Source: Paulinella micropora (lineage: Eukaryota; Cercozoa; Imbricatea; Euglyphida). Taken from it: a DNA stretch of 21,920 nt. Where the stretch lies: positions 579,119-601,038 of the forward strand of contig BJOX01000105.1 in the NCBI GenBank assembly GCA_009731375.1. The letters are read 5' to 3'. The notes beneath the pieces are model-generated. The model saw only the letters and a program-made list of their open reading frames with translations. It was not told the DNA's origin and did not search any database. Each line of letters opens with the position of its first letter. Position 1 is the first letter of the stretch. The translations under genes and the position numbers were made by a program. Shown one piece after another: positions 1 to 9,662 of this stretch.

Positions 1-336
1 GCTTGGTGTTGATGGCAATACCAGGCGTTTTCTTCTTTCGGTTGGTTCTTTCGGGGCACTTCTTGTCCGATGGACGAAATGGGAGTATGTCTCGGCGTCA
101 ACACAGTGGGTGGAATCCAGGTTGATAATGCCGGGTTGCGACTTGTAGTCCGGATGGACGTGCGCTTTTGGGCTCTTCTTTTCGAGGAGGCCCGAAAGGT
201 CTTCGTAAGGGTGAACATGAGCAAAATCTTCTCCAGGGGGTTCAGGCGGTGCAGAGCACGCACTGGGAGGGTGACGGCGGCCACTCCGGAGGGAATAGCG
301 GTGCGTCGGTAGGTTTTTGCATGTAGTTTTTGTAAC
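1..336 (-). CDS. Possible exon of an unrecognised gene, running off the left edge
   Basis: On the minus strand a frame stays open for 112 codons from a TAA at 337-339 to the first base of the window. It holds no ATG, so if real it is an internal or 3' exon. The decoded protein is mixed and polar, with pieces such as EDFAHVHPYEDLSGLLEKK and HVHPDYKSQPGIINLDSTH, and ends in a basic stretch (TERRKR). That composition looks more like protein than chance, but I recognise no family. A competing plus-strand frame from an ATG at 70 to a stop at 312 gives 80 residues with no recognisable motif. A GTAAGT on the minus strand at about 333-338 would be a donor, not the needed acceptor, so the exon start is unresolved. 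Confidence 0.3.
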
Positions 337-602
337 TTACGGCTTAACTTAGGGGAAGCAAGCCTCTTTGTTTAAGCCAGGGTTGTCAGCCCAAGAAGAA
401 AAAGAGAAAGGTTTGGTTGCCGCGCTTTATCGCCGCGACGGGGTCACATATGGATGAGATGTCGCAAAGGAATGTAGTCCTTGCAAAGGAACGCAGTTTC
501 ACATCAAACAATAATTTGTGTACTGTGCATGTGTCCGGGATGGGAATCACGGGTAGACTGTGTTCTGGAAAAAGAAGAGGAGGAAGGACGTTGAAGAAAA
601 AG
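337..602. other. Unassigned single-copy DNA
   Basis: This stretch shows no convincing gene. It includes a purine-rich patch at about 391-411 and another at about 570-602, just before the assembly gap at 603-889. On the minus strand the second patch reads as a pyrimidine tract ending in CAG and could be a splice acceptor, but no exon follows that I can support. Confidence 0.5.
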
Positions 603-889
603 NNNNNNNNNNNNNNNNNNNNNNNNNNNNNNNNNNNNNNNNNNNNNNNNNNNNNNNNNNNNNNNNNNNNNNNNNNNNNNNNNNNNNNNNNNNNNNNNNN
701 NNNNNNNNNNNNNNNNNNNNNNNNNNNNNNNNNNNNNNNNNNNNNNNNNNNNNNNNNNNNNNNNNNNNNNNNNNNNNNNNNNNNNNNNNNNNNNNNNNNN
801 NNNNNNNNNNNNNNNNNNNNNNNNNNNNNNNNNNNNNNNNNNNNNNNNNNNNNNNNNNNNNNNNNNNNNNNNNNNNNNNNNNNNNNNNN

Positions 890-1447
<558 letters not shown>

Positions 1448-1871
1448 NNNNNNNNNNNNNNNNNNNNNNNNNNNNNNNNNNNNNNNNNNNNNNNNNNNNN
1501 NNNNNNNNNNNNNNNNNNNNNNNNNNNNNNNNNNNNNNNNNNNNNNNNNNNNNNNNNNNNNNNNNNNNNNNNNNNNNNNNNNNNNNNNNNNNNNNNNNNN
1601 NNNNNNNNNNNNNNNNNNNNNNNNNNNNNNNNNNNNNNNNNNNNNNNNNNNNNNNNNNNNNNNNNNNNNNNNNNNNNNNNNNNNNNNNNNNNNNNNNNNN
1701 NNNNNNNNNNNNNNNNNNNNNNNNNNNNNNNNNNNNNNNNNNNNNNNNNNNNNNNNNNNNNNNNNNNNNNNNNNNNNNNNNNNNNNNNNNNNNNNNNNNN
1801 NNNNNNNNNNNNNNNNNNNNNNNNNNNNNNNNNNNNNNNNNNNNNNNNNNNNNNNNNNNNNNNNNNNNNNN

Positions 1872-1956
<85 letters not shown>

Positions 1957-2193
1957 GAGATATCGACTAATGTCAGAAAAAAGGTGCTTCTGATTTCGCC
2001 AACCAAGGAAGTCTGTGGGTAAAGTATTAACCCGATGCCCAGCTAAGCCGTGATGTTTGCACGGAAGGGACTGATACAGGCGATACCAAAGCTCCCTAGT
2101 ACCAGGCGGGGCCAGGGCTCGTTCCATAAGCGTCCCTTGCAGAACGAGCTCCCACCTCCATTACAGAGGATCCACCACACCATCCCCTAATTC

Positions 2194-2289
<96 letters not shown>

Positions 2290-2314
2290 GGATAGATAGA
2301 TAGATGGATAGATG
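1872..2314. repeat. (GATA)n array interrupted by about 240 bp of unique sequence
   Basis: GATA units fill 1872-1956 and 2195-2314. Between them, 1957-2194 is non-repetitive, with no exon I can assign to the monooxygenase gene downstream. It includes CAG-ended pyrimidine-rich stretches but no paired donor. The array ends in a 10-base run of N at 2315-2324, probably a gap of unknown size. Confidence 0.85.
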
Positions 2315-2324
2315 NNNNNNNNNN

Positions 2325-3183
<859 letters not shown>

Positions 3184-3236
3184 CTATTCCTTGGGACACC
3201 GCGCTAAGTCAGCAACACGCAGAAGAATTTTGCAAG
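3184..3236 (+). CDS. Monooxygenase exon, [18 protein letters not shown]
   Basis: The acceptor is TTTTCTTAG after a CT tract and the donor is GTATGT at 3237. The exon starts with the last two bases of a codon (CT) and ends on a codon boundary. The peptide fits the W...A..FF/FC segment that lies some 30-40 residues before the GD motif in kynurenine 3-monooxygenases; that placement is by memory of the family. This is the only complete copy of three. Confidence 0.65.
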
Positions 3237-3346
3237 GTATGTTATGTATGTATGTATGTATGTATGTATGTATTTATGTATGTATGTAAAAGTTACAATT
3301 GCGTTCTGCTGGTACCTCCGGCGATTGAATGTGCCCTGTCGACGGG

Positions 3347-3388
<42 letters not shown>

Positions 3389-3810
3389 CCCCCCCGGGGN
3401 NNNNNNNNNGGCCCTCCCCCCCGGGAACCCCAGCCCGGCAATTGTACGTACCCCACGAAGCATTAGCGGGCACCAAAATGAATGGCTGAGAATGCACCAA
3501 GGCTCTAAGAGTTGTGCCGGAAGGGTTTGTGCCGGTTACATCCGGCAATCGAACGTACCCTGTCGAAAAGGGGGTCCGGGGCGTCCGGGGGCCCTCCCCC
3601 CGGGAACCCCAGCCCCGCAATTGTACGTACCCGAAGCAACTTTGCCGGCACCATAATGAATGGCTGAGATTGCTCCAAGGCTGTAAAAGTTGTGCGCGTG
3701 AGAATGACAGGAAAAGTAACCTTGGGAAGAGGGGGGGGCGGGGGGGCGCGAAGCGCACCGCAAACCATCCTTTCAGGTGGTGGCGCAAGCCCTAGTTATT
3801 ACTATTATCA

Positions 3811-3857
<47 letters not shown>

Positions 3858-3858
3858 A

Positions 3859-3903
<45 letters not shown>

Positions 3904-4098
3904 CTGGGCCCTGTCGCCAGTTCGATTCCCGTCGGTGCCACCAGTATCTTCATTGAACATACCGGTCCGTCTGGAAGTGTTGGAACTGCCCGTGCGGGGG
4001 TGTCATTAGAGCCTATCGTCAATTCTTCGTACTCCCCTCACGGGTGAGACGATGGAGGCGCATGTGCAGATTTGCATCAGCCATTGACAGAGAAGCAC

Positions 4099-4152
<54 letters not shown>

Positions 4153-4262
4153 GATTATTATTATTATCATTATTATTATTATGTTTGTTGTCGGCAGGCC
4201 GGGCAGGGCAAGGAGTTCCCCTCCGTTACATACTGCACCGACGCTGGTGTGAGAGGAGAAAA

Positions 4263-4311
<49 letters not shown>

Positions 4312-4349
4312 GTTACATACTGCACCAACGCTGGTGTGAGAGGAGAAAA

Positions 4350-4406
<57 letters not shown>

Positions 4407-4508
4407 GTTACATACTGCACCGACGCTGGTGTGAGAGGAGAAAAATCTATCTATCTATTTATCTATCTATCTAGTTATATACTGCCCGACGCAGGTGTGA
4501 CGAGGAAA

Positions 4509-4549
<41 letters not shown>

Positions 4550-4615
4550 ACTATCTATCTATCTATCTATCTATCTAGTTACATACTGCACCGACGCAGG
4601 TGTGAGAGGAGAAAA

Positions 4616-4668
<53 letters not shown>

Positions 4669-5427
4669 ATCTACCTACCTACCAACCTACCTACCTATCT
4701 ATCTATCTGTATCATGTGTGATTTTATCTAACAGTGCGGCTGTGATGTTATTTCTACCTAGCTATCTATCTACCTCTCTGTCATCGTATCTAACCTACCA
4801 CGTACATAATCCGCCTAATCGTTGTAATCTATCTATCAATACAATCTATGTATTCTATGAAAACCATCTATATTCTTTGTCTATCTTTTTATGCGATCTA
4901 ACTCTGTAGGGTATGTTACTACATCTAAGAGTGCTGCGGTACCGTTATGTCTACCTACCTACCTACCTACCTATCTACCTGCCTATCTACCTATCTATCT
5001 ACCTACCTATCAGTCTACCTATCTATATAATCTATCTAATCTTCCTGTCCATCTATAGAGTATGCCACTCCATCATGTGGCGTCTACATACATTAATACA
5101 TGCATACATACATGCATGCATACATGCATGTATTGCATACATACATACATACATACATACATAATTATCCACCTAGCTCTCTTTCAATCAATGTATCTAA
5201 TCTATCTAATCTACCTAATCTGTATAATCTATTTTTCCATATCATCTAATAATAAACGTAATCTGTCTATCAAGTCTTGTAAAATGTAGGATATTATGTC
5301 ACTCTATCAAGTGTTGTGAAATGTAGGATATGTCACTCTATCAAGCTCCCTCCCTCCCTCCCTCCCTCTCTCCCTCTCCCTCCATCCCTCCCTCTATCTC
5401 CCTCCCTCCCTCCCTCCCTCTCCCTCC

Positions 5428-5478
<51 letters not shown>

Positions 5479-5715
5479 AATGCAGGATATGTCACTCCAT
5501 CGAACAGCGCGGCGGTACTGTTGCTGGGAGATGCGATGCATGCATTTCCCCCAGACAGCGGACAGGTTGCTATCTATCTATCTATCTATCTATCTATCTG
5601 TCTATCTATCTATCTTTCTATCTTTCTATCTATCTATCTATTTATCTATCTATCTATCCATCTATGTTGTTGGGAGATGCGATGCATGCATTTCCCCCAG
5701 ACAGCGGACAGGTTG

Positions 5716-5751
<36 letters not shown>

Positions 5752-5752
5752 A

Positions 5753-5787
<35 letters not shown>

Positions 5788-5843
5788 GTTGTTGGGAGAT
5801 GCGATATCGATGCATACATTTCCCCCAGACAGCGGACAGGTTG

Positions 5844-5897
<54 letters not shown>

Positions 5898-5996
5898 ATC
5901 TTTCTATCTTTCTATCTTTCTATCTTTCTATCTATCTAGCTATCTATCTATCTATATATCTATCTATCTATCTATCTATCTGTCTATCTATCTATC

Positions 5997-6046
<50 letters not shown>

Positions 6047-6123
6047 CCTACCTACCTACCTACCTACCTTAGGGAGTGAATGTTGCATTGCAAGATGCAT
6101 TTCGCTTCATCGATCTCTTGTCT

Positions 6124-6167
<44 letters not shown>

Positions 6168-6208
6168 CCTACCTACCTACCTACCTATCTACCTACCTAC
6201 CTACCTAC

Positions 6209-6256
<48 letters not shown>

Positions 6257-6291
6257 ATATGTATGTATTATGTATGTAAATATATATACCC

Positions 6292-6341
<50 letters not shown>

Positions 6342-6446
6342 ATATCTATATATCTACCTACCTACCTACCTACCTACCTACCTACCTACCTACCTATCTG
6401 TTGATGTACCCAGCTACCTTACCTTCCTACCTGCCTACCTACCTAC

Positions 6447-6485
<39 letters not shown>

Positions 6486-6587
6486 CATACCTATCTACCT
6501 ACCTACCTACCTACCTACCTACCTACCTATCTGTTGATATACCCAGCTACCTTACCTTCCTACCTGCCTACCTGCATACCTGCCTAC

Positions 6588-6618
<31 letters not shown>

Positions 6619-6707
6619 CCTACCTACCTACCTAACTACAGACCTACCTATCTATCTATCTGTTGATATACCCAGCTACCTCACCTTCCTACCTATCTCC
6701 CTATCTG

Positions 6708-6747
<40 letters not shown>

Positions 6748-8199
6748 CCTATCTACCTACCTACCTACCTACCTACCTACCTATCTATCAGGGGGTGAAT
6801 GCAGGTCTGCAGGGCAATCCGTTTAATAGATATCTTACCTACCTACCTACCTATCAGGGAGTGAATGCAGGTCTGCAGGATGCATTCCGCTTAATAGATA
6901 TCTTACCTACCTACCTATCTATCACTATCTACCAGGGGGTGAATGCAGGTCTGCAGGATGCATCCCGCTTAACAGATATCTTACCTACCTACCTACCTAT
7001 CTTACCTACCTATCTACCTATCAGGGGGTGAATGCAGGTCTGCAGGATGCATTTCGCTTACTAGATATCTTACCTACCTTACCTACCTTACCTATCTATC
7101 TACCTATCAGGGGGTGAATGCAGGTCTGCAGGATGCATTCCGCTTAATAGATATCTTACCTACCTATCTATCTATCAGGGGGTGAATGCAGGTCTGCAGG
7201 ATGCATTTTGCTTAATAGATATCTTACCTACCTATCTATCTTACCTACCTATCTATCTATCAGGGGGTGAGTGCAGGTCTGCAGGATGCATTCCGATTAA
7301 TAGATATCTTACCTACCTATCTACCTATCTTACCTACCTATCTACCTATCAGGGGGTGAATGCAGGTCTGCAGGACGCATTCCGCTTAATAGATATCTTG
7401 TTCAAGATTTTCCTTCTCGTTGCCACTGCTACTTGGACTAGTTGGAGTGTGTTTGATGACATCAGTTCCGGAAAATATGTCATAAAAATCACCTGCTTGA
7501 GCCAAAATTGCAAGGCTGCACTGTTTTTCAATGGCTGAAATTGCTTTCATGATGTTTTTTTCACGTTTCTAGCGTTTACCCACCTTATCAGGGGGTGAAT
7601 GCAGGTCTGCAGGATGCATTCCGCTTAATAGATGTCTTACCTACCTATCTACCTATCAGGGGGTGAATGCAGGTCTGCAGGATGCATTCCGCTTAATAGA
7701 TATCTTACCTACCTACCTATCTATCACTATCTATCAGGGAGTGAATGCAGGTCTACAGGATGCATTCCGCTTAAGAGATATGTTACCTACCTACCTATCT
7801 ATTAGGGGGTGAATGCAGGTCTGCAGGATGCATTCCGCTTAACAGATATCTTACCTACCTATCTACCTATCAGGGGGTGAATGCAGGTCTACAGGACGCA
7901 TTCCGTTTAATAGATATCTTAACTACCTATCTACCTACCTACCTACCTACCTACCTACCTACCTACCTACCTACCTAATCTATCTATCAGGGGGTGAATG
8001 CAGGTCTGCAGGATGCATTCCGCTTAATAGATATCTTGTCTACAGCCCTGGCTCATAACATACCTCAGCTCGGTACGTAATGTGTATGTATGTATGTATA
8101 TGTGTGTATGTATGTGTGTATGTATGCATGTATGTGTGTATGTATGTATGTGTGTATGTATGTATGTGTGTGTGTATGTGTGTATGTAGTATGTGTGTA

Positions 8200-8234
<35 letters not shown>

Positions 8235-8367
8235 ATGTATGTATGTATGTGTGTATGTGTGTATGTGTGTATGTATGTATGTATGTATGTATGTATGTAT
8301 GTATGTATGTATGTCTACAGCCCTGGCTGATAACATACCTGAGCTTGGTACGTAATATGTATGTATG

Positions 8368-8401
<34 letters not shown>

Positions 8402-8757
8402 TGTATATATGTATGTATATATGTATGTATATATGTATGTATGTATGCATGTATGTATGTATGTATGTATGCATGCATGCATGTATGTATGTATGTATGT
8501 ATGTATGTATGTATGTATGCACGCATGTATGTATGTATGTATGTATGTATGTATGTATGTATGTATGTATATATGTCTGTATGCATGTGTATGCATGTAT
8601 GTATGCATGTATGTATGTATGCATGTATGTATGTATGTATGTATGTATGTATGTATGTATGTATGTACGTACGTACCTACGTACGTATGTAATGTATGTA
8701 ATGTTTGTTATGTAATGTATGGTATGTATGTATGGTATGGTATGTATGTATGGTATG

Positions 8758-8820
<63 letters not shown>

Positions 8821-9662
8821 TGTATGTATGTATGCATGCATGTATGCATGTATGCATGTATGTATGTATGTATGTATGTATGTATGTATGTATGCATGTA
8901 TGCATGTATGTATGTATGTATGTATGTGTGAATATGTCTGTATGTCTGTATGTCTGTATGTATGTGTGTATGTGTGTATATATGTATATATGTATGTATG
9001 TGTGTAAACTCTGCAGGTATGCCTTTGTCCTCACAGCTGCTCGACGGTATGTATGTATTATAATGTATGTATGTGTATGTATGTATGTGTGTATGTATGT
9101 GTTTATGTATGTATGTATGTATGTATGTATGCATGTAATTGTATGTATATAGCTGTTTCCGCATACAATGGCCAGACCGTTCTCGAAGCTTATGCGATAT
9201 CTCAGCTCAGCAAAGTCTTCTACCCCTACCAGTATACTACCATCCCCAAAGATGTCGGCTTCGTCTGGTATGGTCCATATTCTTTACATATCCAATGTCT
9301 TATTCATATCAATATCCATATTCACATCCCTTTTCCTGTCCGTATCGCTATCTCCATCGCCATCGCCATCTCCATCGCCATCTCCATCTCCATATCCATC
9401 ATCTCCCTCTGCATCTGCATCTCCATCTCCCATCCCCATGTCCAGGTGGGCCATGCGCAACGCGGCGGAGTTCGTGGGGCATAAGACCTTACCCTCCGCT
9501 GTATCGCCCCCTGTACTACTCCACGTCAACCGGCAAGGACAGCCTGTGCCTTACAGCCAGATCTGGCAGGGCTACAGGCGGAACAGCCGTGCGTTTCAAG
9601 GGATGTTGTTCTTGTTGGGTGTGCTGGGGGCGGGCTGGCGAATGACACGGGCAGGCTCGTGA
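3184..9662 (+). CDS. FAD-dependent monooxygenase, kynurenine 3-monooxygenase-like; C-terminal part, about eight exons
   Basis: Exons that I infer: 3184-3236, about 4010-4043, 4198-4246, 5486-5565, 7991-8072, 9017-9046, 9153-9267 and 9446-9662. The six junctions from 4043 onward are in phase and GT-AG; the junction before 4010 is not resolved. The product is about 219 residues. The family link rests on the GD motif of class A flavin hydroxylases: [13 protein letters not shown] then [10 protein letters not shown], matching GDAxHxxxPxxGQGxN. A QFFVLP stretch precedes it, and PPVLLHV, a YSQIW segment and a hydrophobic end follow. Kynurenine 3-monooxygenase hydroxylates kynurenine using NADPH and FAD and is anchored by its C-terminus to the outer mitochondrial membrane. 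The N-terminal GxGxxG domain is not visible, so the gene is incomplete here. Substrate is inferred only; related FAD monooxygenases share the motif. Confidence 0.72.
3237..3290 (+). repeat. (GTAT)n at the start of an intron
   Basis: The array begins with the donor GTATGT itself, so every unit of the array is a further potential donor. It continues as GTATGTAT to about 3288. Confidence 0.85.
3291..3795. repeat. GC-rich tandem duplication of about 200 bp with G and C runs
   Basis: A unit at about 3320-3520 recurs at about 3538-3700. Shared blocks include CCGGC(G/A)AT(T/C)GAA, CCCTGTCGA, a run of G, GGCCCTCCCCCCGGGAACC, GCAATTGTACGTACCC and AATGAATGGCTGAG. The first unit carries 35 G (3350-3384) followed directly by 11 C, then ten N (3400-3409), so the assembly is unreliable there. 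No coding reading is supported; the frames rich in G or P are artefacts. Confidence 0.8.
3795..3902. repeat. (ATT)n microsatellite
   Basis: A trinucleotide ATT array, with a few variants at its start and one TAATAT break near 3855. A second array of the same unit lies at 4097-4182, on the other side of the exon near 4010. Confidence 0.95.
4010..4043 (+). CDS. Monooxygenase exon, [11 protein letters not shown] (start uncertain)
   Basis: The donor GTGAGA at 4044 is strong and the exon ends on a codon boundary. The start is a guess. TTAG at 4009 would begin the exon with one base (A) of a split codon, which does not fit the phase-0 end of the exon at 3236. Either a small exon is missing, perhaps in the 10-N gap or at about 3921-3943 (CCAG before, GTATCT after, phase-compatible), or the acceptor is GAAG at 3977, which restores phase. 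The peptide fits the (D/Q)FFxLP segment found shortly before the GD motif in kynurenine 3-monooxygenases. Confidence 0.5.
4044..4197 (+). repeat. Intron carrying an (ATT)n array
   Basis: The intron opens GTGAGA and closes TCGGCAG. Its body is ATT repeats at 4097-4182 with single ATG and ATC variants. Confidence 0.6.
4198..4246 (+). CDS. Monooxygenase exon, [16 protein letters not shown]
   Basis: The acceptor is CGGCAG and the donor GTGTGA. The exon has sixteen codons plus one base, which combines with GA at 5486 to give Gly. The peptide occupies the place just before the GD motif where kynurenine 3-monooxygenases have a P-x-V-x-C segment; here it reads FPSVTYC. A second in-phase acceptor nine bases later (GGGCAG) would shorten it by three residues. 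Four copies of its 3' edge with the donor follow in the next intron. Confidence 0.65.
4247..4680 (+). repeat. (TATC)n intron array with four donor-side copies of the preceding exon
   Basis: Blocks at about 4312-4350, 4407-4445, 4474-4508 and 4578-4616 repeat GTTACATACTGCACCGACG, the GCTG exon end, the donor GTGTGAGAGG and GAGAAAAA. Each is separated by TATC units of variable number. All carry the donor side only; none has the acceptor or the first half of the exon. The third has lost bases (TACTGCCCGACG), the others are nearly identical. Confidence 0.9.
4681..5485 (+). repeat. Degenerate CTAC, TATC, CATA and CTCC arrays with old acceptor-side copies of the GD exon
   Basis: The rest of the intron before 5486 mixes CTAC and TATC (4668-5050), CATA (5090-5165) and CTCC/CT (5345-5472). 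Partial copies of the first part of the GD exon occur at about 4716-4760 ([10 protein letters not shown]), 4910-4952 ([12 protein letters not shown], after CTGTAG), 5059-5080, 5290-5310 and 5327-5345, most preceded by TAG. The first two are clearly diverged; the last two are close to the exon. None has the GD residues or a donor. Confidence 0.75.
5486..5565 (+). CDS. Monooxygenase exon with the GD motif ([13 protein letters not shown])
   Basis: The acceptor is AAATGCAG and the donor GTTGCT. The exon holds the first two bases' worth of a split Gly codon and 26 full codons, ending on a codon boundary after GGACAG. It encodes [13 protein letters not shown] followed by [13 protein letters not shown]. 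The Asp of GD contacts the ribityl chain of FAD in this enzyme class. The next exon supplies the Gly-Val-Asn that completes GQGxN. The donor GTTGCT is weak, yet it is conserved in both downstream partial copies. Confidence 0.78.
5566..6072 (+). repeat. (TATC)n intron array with two donor-side copies of the GD exon
   Basis: Copies at 5666-5711 and 5788-5839 repeat the second half of the exon from GTTG(C/T)TGGGAGATGCGAT to GGACAG with the donor GTTGCT. The second has a six-base insertion (ATATCG) in the GATGCATGC region. Neither has the acceptor side. The filler is TATC with TTTC and CTAC variants. Confidence 0.9.
6073..6123 (+). pseudogene. Diverged acceptor-side copy of the 7991 exon ([18 protein letters not shown])
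   Basis: After CCTTAG this block encodes [18 protein letters not shown], against [16 protein letters not shown] in the complete exon. Over 47 aligned bases I count 11 differences, but only four residues change; five codons differ silently. That pattern suggests both sequences spent time under selection as protein. It ends in TATC units and has no convincing donor, so it is probably a retired exon copy. Confidence 0.65.
6124..6791 (+). repeat. (TATC)n and (CTAC)n array with a three-copy 40 bp block
   Basis: Pure and mixed TATC/CTAC units. A block CTGTTGAT(A/G)TACCCAGC followed by TACCTYACCTTCCTACCT occurs at about 6398, 6532 and 6660. It does not match any exon of the gene and seems to be a repeat of the array only. 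Confidence 0.85.
6792..7920 (+). repeat. Thirteen truncated acceptor-side copies of the 7991 exon in a TATC/CTAC array
   Basis: Copies begin, each just after (T/C)AG, at 6792, 6858, 6936, 7025, 7111, 7179, 7264, 7353, 7592, 7660, 7738, 7806 and 7874. Each reproduces about 47 bases of the exon (GGGGTGAATGCAGGTCTGCA onward to GATATCTT), then joins CTACC/TATC filler. They differ by only a few substitutions, one copy (6792) being shortened. All keep the acceptor, none has the second half of the exon or the donor. Spacing is not a multiple of three throughout, so the array is not one coding frame. Confidence 0.93.
7400..7591. other. Unique interlude inside the exon-copy array
   Basis: After the copy at 7353 the sequence leaves the array for about 170 bases of ordinary DNA before the copy at 7592. 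It could be an insertion or a remnant of the original intron. It shows no TATC filler and no recognisable gene. Confidence 0.6.
7991..8072 (+). CDS. Monooxygenase exon, [16 protein letters not shown] and [11 protein letters not shown] (intact copy)
   Basis: The acceptor is TATCTATCAG and the donor GTACGT. The exon has 27 codons plus one base; the G joins GT at 9017 to give Gly. It follows [13 protein letters not shown] in phase and supplies the GxN-x-x-x-x-D part of the flavin hydroxylase signature. Unlike the 13 copies upstream it runs on past GATATCTT to a strong donor, so it is the only copy that can be spliced on both sides. Confidence 0.8.
8073..9016 (+). repeat. (GTAT)n intron array with one donor-side exon copy
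   Basis: The intron opens GTACGTAATGTGTATG and is filled with GTAT, GTGT and GCAT units. At 8314-8347 lies a copy of the last 34 bases of the 7991 exon (peptide [11 protein letters not shown]) with its donor GTACGT. It has TCTACAG within it that could serve as an acceptor. Frames reading MYVCMYVC or HTYIHTYI are the array itself. Confidence 0.9.
9017..9046 (+). CDS. Monooxygenase micro-exon, MPLSSQLLD
   Basis: Thirty bases between CTCTGCAG and GTATGT. Read with the flanking split codons it gives [15 protein letters not shown], joining the exons on either side in phase. It is the only non-repetitive piece between two GTAT arrays. Confidence 0.65.
9047..9152 (+). repeat. Short (GTAT)n intron
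   Basis: The intron is 106 bases long, starts GTATGTATGT, ends GTATGTATATAG, and is almost all GTAT units. Confidence 0.75.
9153..9267 (+). CDS. Monooxygenase exon after the GD motif
   Basis: The acceptor is TATATAG and the donor GTATGG. The exon encodes [18 protein letters not shown], then [20 protein letters not shown], ending with TG of a split Trp codon. The YNGQTVLEA part is where class A flavin hydroxylases have the conserved Y-E-x-x-R-x-P helix, here without the usual Arg. The reading frame continues past the donor into a CCATCT-rich stretch that I take as intron. Confidence 0.68.
9268..9445 (+). repeat. Intron with CCATCT/ATCGCC repeats
   Basis: It opens GTATGG and closes CCATGTCCAG. 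The second half consists of hexamer-like ATCGCC, ATCTCC and CCATAT units. The reverse frame rich in GDGDGD is an artefact of it. Confidence 0.6.
9446..9662 (+). CDS. Last exon of the monooxygenase gene, with a hydrophobic tail
   Basis: One base completes the Trp codon, followed by 71 codons and TGA at 9660-9662. It encodes [17 protein letters not shown], then [20 protein letters not shown] and, after a basic stretch (YRRNSR), a hydrophobic segment ([12 protein letters not shown], about 9603-9640), and ends MTRAGS. A PP followed by Y-S-x-I/V and a C-terminal hydrophobic anchor fit kynurenine 3-monooxygenase-like proteins. The other two frames are also fairly open, so the choice rests on phase with the previous exon and the hydrophobic tail. 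Confidence 0.65.

Noticed and set aside
6792-8040. CRISPR-like array of ~47 bp repeats with spacers
   Set aside because: The spacers are all TATC/CTACC microsatellite, the repeats match the first half of an adjacent exon, and the DNA is eukaryotic.
8040-9164. A 374-residue minus-strand frame reading HTYIHTYI
   Set aside because: Translation of the GTAT array; the plus strand carries the in-phase exons instead.
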